From NCBI GenBank assembly GCA_023436745.1, contig JAEZHZ010000018.1, forward strand, positions 1 through 12,750: a stretch of DNA of 12,750 bases. Direction: 5' to 3'. Shown here one piece after another: positions 7,585 to 12,595 of this stretch; positions within the stretch are counted from its first letter, which is position 1; each line of letters opens with the position of its first letter. Under the pieces are notes generated by a model, which made no database searches, had not been told where the DNA came from, and saw only the letters and a list, made by a program, of their open reading frames with translations. The stretch comes from Pseudomonadota bacterium. Lineage in GTDB: Bacteria; Pseudomonadota; Alphaproteobacteria; Rhizobiales; Devosiaceae. Both the position numbers and the translations under genes were made by a program.

Positions 7585-7697
7585 AGCTCGGCGGCGCGCT
7601 TCCCTCCTCCCTTGTCGCGTCGCTGCGTTCCCTCCCTTGTGGAACCCATGGTTCTACATTCCTCTGGCTCCGCTCTCCCGAGCGGGGCCCTTTTTTT
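7585..7697 (+). ncRNA. Anti-Shine-Dalgarno sRNA, copy 1
   Basis: Predicted RNA of about 113 nt. Hairpin 1: GCGGCGCG (7591-7598) with CGCGTCGC (7616-7623, one G-U pair), extendable by two more pairs; the 17-base loop holds CCTCCTCCC at 7603-7611. Hairpin 2: GTTCC (7627-7631) with GGAAC (7641-7645); its loop holds CTCCC, part of CCCTCCC at 7630-7636. GAACC (7642-7646) can instead pair with GGTTC (7650-7654). An intrinsic terminator ends the unit. Two anti-SD hairpins plus a terminator is the layout described for cuckoo/CcsR and ar14 (NfeR1) RNAs, which act in trans by pairing near ribosome binding sites. The 5' end is estimated from the promoter. Confidence 0.78.
7666..7697 (+). terminator. Intrinsic terminator of sRNA-1
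   Basis: GGCTCCGCTC (7666-7675) pairs with GAGCGGGGCC (7680-7689), one G-U, loop TCCC, then seven T residues at 7691-7697. Confidence 0.88.
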
Positions 7698-7719
7698 GCT
7701 CCCCGCGCCCTGCGAAAAG

Positions 7720-7775
7720 CGCATGGCTGACATGTCAGACACCTTATTGTCGACCAGCCCGCTAGAGTTCATATG
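7720..7775 (+). promoter_or_regulatory. sRNA-2 promoter with upstream box
   Basis: GCATGGC at 7721-7727 inside CGCAT-N7-ATGTC, 26 bases ahead of -35 TTGTCG (7747-7752). Then a 17-base spacer and -10 CATATG (7770-7775). A perfect 12-base palindrome, CTGACATGTCAG (7727-7738), overlaps the box. Predicted start near 7782. Confidence 0.75.
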
Positions 7776-7781
7776 TCCCCT

Positions 7782-7948
7782 CGTCGCTGCAGCGTTTCCG
7801 AACTCCTCCTCCCTCGGTTTCGTCTCGCGACACCCGGACCGTGTTGAGACCTCCTCCCTCCACCGGTCCACTGGCAGAGCGCACCCTCCTCCTGCACTCT
7901 GCCCCCTACTCGAAAGGCCCTGTCTTCGGACAGGGCCTTTTCTTTTTT
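7782..7948 (+). ncRNA. Anti-Shine-Dalgarno sRNA, copy 2 (three hairpins)
   Basis: Predicted RNA of about 167 nt. Hairpin 1: CCGA (7798-7801) with TCGG (7814-7817), 12-base loop holding CCTCCTCCC at 7805-7813. Hairpin 2: GGACC plus GTG (7836-7843) with CAC and GGTCC (7861-7869, one bulged C), loop holding CCTCCTCCC at 7850-7858. Hairpin 3: GGCAGAG (7873-7879) with CTCTGCC (7897-7903) and inner GCA/TGC, leaving CCCTCCTCC (7884-7892) as the whole 9-base loop. A perfect terminator follows. Stems differ in sequence between hairpins while the loops stay constant, as expected for selection on the loop. Three anti-SD loops exceeds the two usual in cuckoo RNAs. Confidence 0.83.
7913..7948 (+). terminator. 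Intrinsic terminator of sRNA-2
   Basis: Perfect 12-base-pair stem, AAAGGCCCTGTC (7913-7924) with GACAGGGCCTTT (7929-7940), TTCG tetraloop, then TC and six T residues. Confidence 0.95.
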
Positions 7949-7989
7949 GGCGCACTGCCAGGGCGTTGACAGAATGTCGCTGTTCTCAA

Positions 7990-8045
7990 TGCATGGCTGG
8001 CATGTACGCAACCGCATTGCTGACCAAGCGGTCAAAATCTATATC
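7990..8045 (+). promoter_or_regulatory. sRNA-3 promoter with upstream box
   Basis: TGCAT (7990-7994), 7 bases, ATGTA (8002-8006), with GCATGGC at 7991; -35 TTGCTG (8017-8022), 17-base spacer, -10 TATATC (8040-8045). GCATGGCTG and the following CATGT are shared with the sRNA-2 promoter. Predicted start near 8052. Confidence 0.75.
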
Positions 8046-8051
8046 TCTCCT

Positions 8052-8244
8052 TGTCGCTGGAACGCCGCTCCGTATCCTCCTCCCTCGGACCCGCGTGAGG
8101 CGACACCGAACCGAAGCCGTATCCTCCTCCCTCGGCCTAGGTTCACCGGCCCGGTGCAATCCTCCTCCCTGCACTCGGGCCTTACTCTCGATTTGGCTTC
8201 GGCCCTATCATAAGGCTCCAACTTCGGTTGGAGCCTCTTTTTTT
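8052..8244 (+). ncRNA. Anti-Shine-Dalgarno sRNA, copy 3 (three hairpins)
   Basis: Predicted RNA of about 193 nt. Hairpin 1: TCCG (8069-8072) with CGGA (8086-8089), supported by CGC/GCG outside; loop motif CCTCCTCCC at 8076-8084. Hairpin 2: GAACC (8108-8112) with GGTTC (8140-8144), a 3x3 internal loop, then GCCG (8116-8119) with CGGC (8133-8136); loop motif at 8123-8131. Hairpin 3: GGCCCG-GTGCA (8148-8158) with TGCAC-t-CGGGCC (8170-8181), one bulged T; loop ATCCTCCTCCC with the motif at 8161-8169. About 30 unpaired bases precede a perfect terminator. The 5' end resembles sRNA-2 (GTCGCTG shared), consistent with duplication. Confidence 0.85.
8213..8244 (+). terminator. Intrinsic terminator of sRNA-3
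   Basis: Perfect 10-base-pair stem AGGCTCCAAC (8213-8222) with GTTGGAGCCT (8227-8236), TTCG tetraloop, then C and seven T residues (8238-8244). Confidence 0.95.
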
Positions 8245-8261
8245 GCCCGGACGACAGAATC

Positions 8262-8317
8262 TGCATGGCAGCGTTTCCCAAAGCGCGTTTGCCTGGGCGC
8301 GACGGAGGCCGGATACT
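8262..8317 (+). promoter_or_regulatory. sRNA-4 promoter with upstream box
   Basis: GCATGGC (8263-8269) lies exactly 26 bases ahead of -35 TTGCCT (8289-8294), followed by a 17-base spacer and -10 GATACT (8312-8317). The left half-site TGCAT is intact but the right half is TTTCC, so the dyad is decayed. The identical spacing to the other three units is the main support. Confidence 0.6.
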
Positions 8318-8323
8318 CAACTT

Positions 8324-8424
8324 GACCACTTCGGCGGCATTTCGTGGATGCCGTCCCTCCAAGGTCAGACGCTCCGGCAATGACCCCTAGGCCCCGCCCA
8401 TCCCCTCGGGCGGGGTCTTTTTTT
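8324..8424 (+). ncRNA. Probable fourth, divergent sRNA
   Basis: Predicted RNA of about 100 nt. TGACC (8323-8327) pairs with GGTCA (8363-8367), enclosing CGGCAT (8335-8340) with ATGCCG (8348-8353). The bulged strand between them carries CCCTCC (8355-8360), only a core of the anti-SD motif. A strong terminator follows. The RNA shares the promoter layout of the other units but not their triple-loop design, so it may be a degenerate copy or a related RNA with another target set. Its 3' end overlaps the 3' end of the convergent RNA-ligase gene. Confidence 0.55.
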
Positions 8425-8938
8425 GTTCGCCCGGAGGCGCGAACGCCTGGCGCGCCAGAATCATCACCGGCGGGAATCTCACGACTTCGATTGCGACGAA
8501 CTGCGCGGCCCGCATGTCGCGCCAGGTCTCGCTGGCCAGCTGCGCCCCGCCTTCAACGTCGCCGCTGGTCTGCAGGGTGATGTGAGGCGTCCAGTGGCCC
8601 ACCCGGTAGTGGGGCCACACCAAGTCTGTCGAAAGCGACGACGCCACCTCTTCATGCAGCCGGTAAAGCGCCTCCCCGGCGTCTGCCGCCAGCCACAGGA
8701 TGTCGGTATCAACGAAGCGATGGACGCTTCCGATCCTGCAGGGGAGCGGCGCGAGGTTCCGCGCTCCATCCGGAAGCGCTGGTGGCAGCTCCCCGCCGAG
8801 CACCGCCAGGGTCAAGTGTGGCGCATAGCCGAGTGCCAGCATGTCATGGCTGATGCCGCTGGCTTCCAGGGCCCGCCATGTATCGGTCACGCTACGCTCG
8901 CTCTCAGGATCGAGACGCAGCGTGATCGCGTATGACAA
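8387..8938 (-). CDS. 2'-5' RNA ligase / 2H phosphoesterase family protein
   Basis: A 183-residue cytoplasmic protein of the 2H superfamily, defined by two HxT/S motifs. H41-L-T43 (in APHLTLAV) and H119-I-T121 (in TPHITLQT) are both present, so it should be catalytically competent on 2'-5' or 2',3'-cyclic phosphodiester bonds in RNA or nucleotides. The start is a TTG at 8938, two bases after the aminotransferase stop; no better start exists, so translation probably depends on coupling. The C-terminal tail (about 168-183, GEQKKTPPEG...) is encoded by the antisense strand of the sRNA-4 terminator, with Q-K-K read from its T-run; this tail looks like a non-family extension. Likely co-transcribed with the aminotransferase. 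Confidence 0.88.
   Translation of the reverse strand: MSYAITLRLDPESERSVTDTWRALEASGISHDMLALGYAPHLTLAVLGGELPPALPDGARNLAPLPCRIGSVHRFVDTDILWLAADAGEALYRLHEEVASSLSTDLVWPHYRVGHWTPHITLQTSGDVEGGAQLASETWRDMRAAQFVAIEVVRFPPVMILARQAFAPPGEQKKTPPEGMGGA
8390..8424 (+). terminator. Intrinsic terminator of sRNA-4
   Basis: CCCCGCCC (8392-8399) pairs with GGGCGGGG (8408-8415), extended by G-U and G-C pairs, eight-base loop, then seven T residues (8418-8424). It lies inside the last codons of the opposite-strand gene ending at 8387. Confidence 0.88.
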
Positions 8939-8940
8939 GC

Positions 8941-10143
8941 TCAGGCCACGCCGCTGCAGAACTGCTGGATCCTGCTCACCGCCGCCTCGAGTTCGGCGTT
9001 GCTCGCCGCATAGCTCAGCCGGAAATGTCCGGAGAGTCCGAAGGCGCTGCCATGCACGAGCGCCACCCCGGTTTCCTCGAGCAGGCCGAGAACGAAGTCC
9101 TCGTCGGTCTCAAGGCGCCGGCCGCCCGCACTGGTCTTGCCAAGCAGGGCCGCGCATGAGGGGAACACGTAGAACGCGCCCTCGGGCGTCAGGCACTCCA
9201 CGCCCGTCGCCGCATTGAGCCCGGCGACCACGAGGTCGCGGCGCGCCTGGAACGTACGACGCCAGTCGGCAAGGAAATCCTGCGGTCCATTGAGCGCCGC
9301 CACTGCCGCCCACTGCGAGATCGAGGTCGGGTTGGTCGTCGACTGGCTCTGCAGCTTCAGCATGGCGGCCAGCAGTGGCTTCGGCCCGGTGCAGTACCCG
9401 ATCCGCCAGCCCGTCATGGCGTGCGACTTCGACACCCCGTTCATGGTCAGCGTCCGCGGCTGCAGCGCGGGCTCCACTTGCGCGATGGTGGCAAAGGTGC
9501 CGCCGTCATAGACCAGCACTTCATAGATATCGTCGGTGAGGATGTGCACGTGCTCGTGGCGCATCAGCACCTCGGCCAGCCCCTTCAGCTCCGCCGCCGT
9601 ATAGGCTGCTCCGCTGGGGTTCGATGGCGTGTTGAGGATCAGCCACTTGGTCCGCGGGGTGATCGCCGCGTCCAGCACCTCAGGCGTCAGCTTGAACCCT
9701 GTCGATGCATCGGCCGGTGCCAGCACCGGCTCCGCGCCGCACAGCCGCACGATCTCGGGATAGCTTACCCAGTACGGCACGGGTATCACCACCTCGTCGC
9801 CGGGGTTCAACGTCGCCATCAGCGCATTGAAGATGACCTGCTTGCCGCCTGAGGATACGAAGCAGTCCTGGGCGGTCACGTCGAGCCCGTTGTCCCGCCG
9901 GAACTTCTGCGCCACGGCTTCCTTCAGTTCGGCAATGCCGTCGACATTGGTGTAGTGCGTCTTGCCGGCGTTGATGGCGGCGATGGCCGCCTCGCGCACA
10001 TGCTCGGGCGTGTCGAAATCCGGCTCGCCGGCAGACAGCGCGATCACTTCGCGCCCCTCGGCCGCCAGAGTTCGCGCCTTCTGCGTTATTGCCACCGTCG
10101 CCGACGGCGCCACCCGCATCAGAGCTTCCGACAAGAACGCCAT
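8941..10143 (-). CDS. aatA: Class-I pyridoxal-phosphate aspartate aminotransferase
   Basis: A 400-residue cytoplasmic PLP enzyme interconverting aspartate plus 2-oxoglutarate with oxaloacetate plus glutamate. It is of the bacterial Ib type, which may also accept other amino acids. Landmarks: LSAGEPDFDTPEHV near the N-terminus, N175 in NTPSNPSG, D204 and Y207 in TDDIYE, PLP-binding K239 in NGVSKSHAMTGWRIGY, and substrate-carboxylate R375 in FRLSYA. Full length, nothing missing. ATG at 10143 has GGGAGGAAG just upstream. That site is complementary to much of the CCTCCTCCC loops encoded nearby, so it is a possible but unproven sRNA target. Followed after two bases by the 2H phosphoesterase gene; lacI ends 62 bases upstream. 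Confidence 0.95.
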   Translation of the reverse strand: MAFLSEALMRVAPSATVAITQKARTLAAEGREVIALSAGEPDFDTPEHVREAAIAAINAGKTHYTNVDGIAELKEAVAQKFRRDNGLDVTAQDCFVSSGGKQVIFNALMATLNPGDEVVIPVPYWVSYPEIVRLCGAEPVLAPADASTGFKLTPEVLDAAITPRTKWLILNTPSNPSGAAYTAAELKGLAEVLMRHEHVHILTDDIYEVLVYDGGTFATIAQVEPALQPRTLTMNGVSKSHAMTGWRIGYCTGPKPLLAAMLKLQSQSTTNPTSISQWAAVAALNGPQDFLADWRRTFQARRDLVVAGLNAATGVECLTPEGAFYVFPSCAALLGKTSAGGRRLETDEDFVLGLLEETGVALVHGSAFGLSGHFRLSYAASNAELEAAVSRIQQFCSGVA

Positions 10144-10205
10144 TGCTTCCTCCCGCTATCCTGGGACGCAGCAATATCCATTCCCCCGCCTGTGGGCAAC
10201 GGTTC

Positions 10206-11279
10206 CTACTTGCGCGGTGGTGCCGTCGTCTCGCGCACCACCAGCTCCGGCGCCAGCACCTGGCGACCTTCCACCTGCACACCACCGAGGGCAGCGTCCA
10301 CCGCCCGGCGGGCGATCTCGGCCATCGGCTGGGCGATGGTGGTCAGCTTCGGCGTCGACACCGCCGATTCCGGTACACCGTCAAAGCCGACCACCGAAAC
10401 GTCTGCCGGCACGGTCCTCCCGTTCCGGAACAGCCAGTCGATGGCCAGCATGGCGATCTTGTCCGACATGGCGAGGATCGCGGTCGGCTCGTCGGAGCCG
10501 CCGAACAGGTTCTCCATCGCGGCCACCACTGTCGCAGGATCGGCCTGGGTCTCGAAGACCGGAACCGTCTCCCGGCCAATTCCGGCTGCCTCCAGCGCCC
10601 GCCAGTAGCCATGCGCACGGTCGCGGGAGGTGGAGTACACCGCCGCATCGATCTCGGCGGGCGTGACCCGCCCCGCGTGGTTCGGGCTGAGTTCCGTCGA
10701 CAGGATTCCGAAGCGCCGGTGGCCGAGGCCCACGAGATGGTCCGCCGCGAGCCGCCCACCCAGCATGTTGTCGACGCCGATGGCAGGCACGGTCTTGTCG
10801 CCCGCCCCGATCGCCAGCGCCACATAGGGAAGCTTGCGCGCCCGCGTCACGTCCACCAGCCGCTCGCCGCCTTCCACGCACAGCAGGATGAAGCCGTCGA
10901 CCACGGCGGACTGGATGTTCCAGTCCACCCTGTCCTCGCTGACGGCAGAAACCAGCGCCACCCCGGCCCCCTGCGCATCGCAGATGTCCGAGATGTGCTT
11001 CAGCAGGTCGCGCGCCCAAAGATCCTCGAAAAAATAGCTCAGCGGCTCGATGGCGGCGACGCCCACCGCGTTGACCCGTCCCGCGCGCAGCAGGCGCCCC
11101 GCAACGCTCGGTCCGCCATAGCCGAGCTGTTCCGCGACCGCGAGCACGCGTTCGCGCACCTCCTCGCGGACAAGTTCAGGCTTGTTGAAGACATTCGATG
11201 CGGTGCCTTGGGACACCCCCGCCTCGCGGGCCACGTCACGCAGTTTCACGCCGGCCTCGGCGGCAACTTTTCTGGTCAT
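10206..11279 (-). CDS. LacI-family transcriptional repressor
   Basis: A 357-residue regulator. The N-terminal helix-turn-helix is VKLRDVAREAGVSQGTASNV (11-30), then NKPELVREEVRERVLAVAEQLGY and a hinge helix (SVAGRLLRAGRVNAVGV). The rest is a periplasmic-binding-protein-like sugar-sensing domain with VDGFILL, DNMLGGRLAADHLVGLGHRR, ILAMSDKIAMLAIDWL and SVVGFDGVPES, near the family's usual length. The effector is unknown. I chose ATG at 11279 over an in-frame ATG at 11348, which would place promoter and operator inside the gene. There is no Shine-Dalgarno sequence, and the predicted transcription start falls on the ATG, so the mRNA may be leaderless. The adjacent operators imply autoregulation and control of the divergent short reading frame. 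Confidence 0.93.
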   Translation of the reverse strand: MTRKVAAEAGVKLRDVAREAGVSQGTASNVFNKPELVREEVRERVLAVAEQLGYGGPSVAGRLLRAGRVNAVGVAAIEPLSYFFEDLWARDLLKHISDICDAQGAGVALVSAVSEDRVDWNIQSAVVDGFILLCVEGGERLVDVTRARKLPYVALAIGAGDKTVPAIGVDNMLGGRLAADHLVGLGHRRFGILSTELSPNHAGRVTPAEIDAAVYSTSRDRAHGYWRALEAAGIGRETVPVFETQADPATVVAAMENLFGGSDEPTAILAMSDKIAMLAIDWLFRNGRTVPADVSVVGFDGVPESAVSTPKLTTIAQPMAEIARRAVDAALGGVQVEGRQVLAPELVVRETTAPPRK

Positions 11280-11285
11280 TTCAGA

Positions 11286-11314
11286 GCCATAGCAGATTTC
11301 TTGGATCGGTTCAA
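11286..11314 (-). promoter_or_regulatory. lacI-type gene promoter, leaderless
   Basis: On the minus strand: -35 TTGAAC (11314-11309), 17-base spacer, -10 TATGGC (11291-11286). A start seven bases beyond the -10 falls at 11279, the A of the proposed start codon. The -35 lies within operator O1. Confidence 0.55.
11301..11314. promoter_or_regulatory. LacI-type operator O1
   Basis: TTGGATCGGTTCAA, a dyad with two mismatched position pairs of the same class as O2 and O3. It covers the -35 and spacer of the repressor's own promoter, a site for self-repression. Confidence 0.68.
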
Positions 11315-11322
11315 TTTTCCGC

Positions 11323-11351
11323 TTGACTGCTGATGGCGCCTGACGCATATT
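11323..11351 (+). promoter_or_regulatory. Promoter of the divergent short reading frame
   Basis: TTGACT (11323-11328), 17-base spacer, CATATT (11346-11351): a good housekeeping-sigma match. The predicted start near 11358 is inside operator O2. Confidence 0.62.
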
Positions 11352-11364
11352 TGAACCGGTTCAA
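11351..11364. promoter_or_regulatory. LacI-type operator O2 (perfect palindrome)
   Basis: TTGAACCGGTTCAA, a perfect 14-base palindrome with the central CG typical of LacI-family sites. It sits on the transcription start of the rightward promoter, 50 bases centre-to-centre from O1. Confidence 0.8.
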
Positions 11365-11383
11365 GAACGCATTCGTGAAGAGA

Positions 11384-11397
11384 TTGAACCGATTCAA
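11384..11397. promoter_or_regulatory. LacI-type operator O3
   Basis: TTGAACCGATTCAA, differing from O2 at one base. It is 33 bases downstream of O2, within the transcribed leader and abutting the AAGGAG ribosome binding site of the short gene, so it may act as a roadblock or looping site. Confidence 0.75.
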
Positions 11398-11408
11398 GGA
11401 GATTAGCC

Positions 11409-11588
11409 ATGATCCCGGCAAGCTATGTGTTCAAAGGCTACTTCCACGATCACTGGGAAGCCCCCGCTCCCGTCAAGGAGCCCCGCACCAAGACCTCGGG
11501 CCGCACCATCGGCACCCTGATCCCTCACACCTGGTTCAGCCGCCGCCGCCTGAACCCACCGCAGCCCGCCAGCCTGATCCACGGATGA
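11409..11588 (+). CDS. Small LacI-controlled protein of unknown function, 59 residues
   Basis: Reads ATG at 11409 to TGA at 11588. AAGGAG (11396-11401) lies seven bases ahead of the start, the best ribosome binding site in this region. It is preceded by a well-formed promoter and two repressor operators. The N-terminal half is mildly acidic and aromatic (MIPASYVFKGYFHDHWE), the middle is Pro/Lys/Arg-rich (PAPVKEPRTKTSGR), then TIGTLIPHTWFSRRR and a proline-rich tail. No signal peptide, membrane helix or cysteine. I do not recognise the family. It is too short for common gene-calling cut-offs and may be missing from annotations. A remnant of a larger gene is possible but less likely given its intact control region. 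Confidence 0.68.
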   Translation: MIPASYVFKGYFHDHWEAPAPVKEPRTKTSGRTIGTLIPHTWFSRRRLNPPQPASLIHG

Positions 11589-11636
11589 CGGGCAGCTCCC
11601 TGCCCGCCTCCTCCCATGCGGTGAGGGTGCGGGCAG
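11589..11636 (+). other. Structured 3' region with alternative hairpins and a CCTCCTCCC loop
   Basis: CGGGCAG (11589-11595) can pair with CTGCCCG (11600-11606). Alternatively CTGCCCGC (11600-11607) can pair perfectly with GCGGGCAG (11629-11636). A third fold, CCGC (11604-11607) with GCGG (11618-11621), leaves CTCCTCCCAT as the loop. CCTCCTCCC at 11607-11615 is the same nine bases as in the sRNA array. It starts one base after the stop of the short gene. No T-run terminator follows. Confidence 0.4.
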
Positions 11637-11744
11637 CGGCGTCGGGCCCCGACCGGCCACAAAAACGCCCCATCCCAAACCCACTCCCGGCGCATTCCCC
11701 ACGTTCTATGTCGTCGTTCGCCAATGGTCAGGCACGACGATCCC

Positions 11745-12032
11745 ATGCACAAATCTTCCTCGTCTCGCTTCCGCTTCCGGCTCTACACGGCCCTTTCGGG
11801 GCTCGTTGCATCGGCCGGGGCAGCGGCGGCTCTGTTTGCCGGCGTCACTCCGGCGACAGCGGCGAACCTGGCCAGCCAGCCTGACACCCAAATTGCGGTG
11901 TTCATGGTGCCCCTCACGATGCTGATGGTGGCGATCCTCATCGAGGTTTCGCGCTTTGCGCTCCGTGGTCCCCTGCCGGCCGAAGTCATTCGGCAATCCT
12001 CCCGCCGTCCGCTCTCTCCCCTGGAGAGTTAG
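11745..12032 (+). CDS. Small membrane protein of unknown function
   Basis: A 95-residue protein (102 if the in-frame ATG at 11724 is used; neither has a clear Shine-Dalgarno sequence). The basic N-terminus SRFRFR leads into a hydrophobic Ala/Gly-rich helix, LSGLVASAGAAAALFAG, ending TPATAA, which could be a signal peptide or first helix. A second helix, AVFMVPLTMLMVAILIEV, is followed by a basic tail. Codon use matches neighbouring genes (G/C at third positions). No family recognised. A strong intrinsic terminator ends the unit 38 bases downstream. I prefer the shorter start because it gives a more normal signal-type N-terminus. Confidence 0.58.
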   Translation: MHKSSSSRFRFRLYTALSGLVASAGAAAALFAGVTPATAANLASQPDTQIAVFMVPLTMLMVAILIEVSRFALRGPLPAEVIRQSSRRPLSPLES

Positions 12033-12069
12033 CGCGGGAGTTCCATTCTTCTTGCCTCCTGATCGACTT

Positions 12070-12092
12070 GGCCGGCCCCCGCCGGCCTTTTT
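12070..12092 (+). terminator. Intrinsic terminator after the small membrane protein
   Basis: GGCCGGC (12070-12076) pairs with GCCGGCC (12081-12087), CCCC loop, then five T residues. It separates the membrane-protein gene from the CBS gene. Confidence 0.82.
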
Positions 12093-12166
12093 CTTGTCCG
12101 CCTTCAGGCTGATTGCTCTCGGCGCGAGCAGGGTCCACACTCCTGCCCTGGAAGGAGGAACTGACC

Positions 12167-12595
12167 ATGTTTGTCGAGACCATCCTCAAGGCCAAGGGCA
12201 CCCTGGTTCACACCCTGCCCGAGACATCCACCCTCGCCGAAGCAGTCGCCCTGCTGAACCGCCACAACATCGGCGCGGTCGTCGCCACCGGAGCCGGAGG
12301 CAAGGTTGCCGGCATCCTGTCCGAGCGGGATATCGTGCGCCGCCTCGGCACCGATCCCGCCGCCGCCCTGTCGCTGCGGATCGCCGACTGCATGAGCCGT
12401 GCCGTCGTGACCGCCGGCCTCACCGCCCCCATCGCCGAGATCATGGAAGTCATGACAAGTCACCGCATCCGCCACGTACCGGTGGTCGAAGGTGGCGAGC
12501 TCGTCGGCATCGTGTCGATCGGGGACGTGGTGAAGCTCAAGATCGAGGAAGTCGAGCTCGAAGCGGAAGAGTTGCGCAGCTACATCGCCTCGTGA
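12167..12595 (+). CDS. Tandem CBS-domain protein
   Basis: A 142-residue cytoplasmic protein made of two CBS domains and little else. The first (about 8-62) includes TLAEAVALLNRHNIGAVVA, KVAGILSERDIVRRL. The second (about 72-130) includes MSRAVVTAGLTAPIAEIMEVM, HRIRHVPVVEGGELVGIVSI and GDVVKLKIEE. Such pairs bind adenosine nucleotides; stand-alone members usually act as energy-linked regulatory partners, but no partner is identifiable here. ATG at 12167 is chosen because GGAGGAA lies six bases upstream; an in-frame start at 12113 has no such site. It is preceded by a terminator, so it is probably its own transcription unit. Confidence 0.93.
   Translation: MFVETILKAKGTLVHTLPETSTLAEAVALLNRHNIGAVVATGAGGKVAGILSERDIVRRLGTDPAAALSLRIADCMSRAVVTAGLTAPIAEIMEVMTSHRIRHVPVVEGGELVGIVSIGDVVKLKIEEVELEAEELRSYIAS

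Noticed and set aside
7800..8180. CRISPR-like regular repeats
   Set aside because: The repeated unit is only nine bases, spacing is irregular (about 30 to 265 bases), and flanking bases form individual stems; no repeat-spacer pattern or cas gene.
7513..8325. A 270-codon open frame across the non-coding block, and shorter frames on both strands
   Set aside because: It runs through three intrinsic terminators and four promoters, has no ribosome binding site, and its Pro/Ser/Arg-rich content is what CT-rich loops give in any frame.
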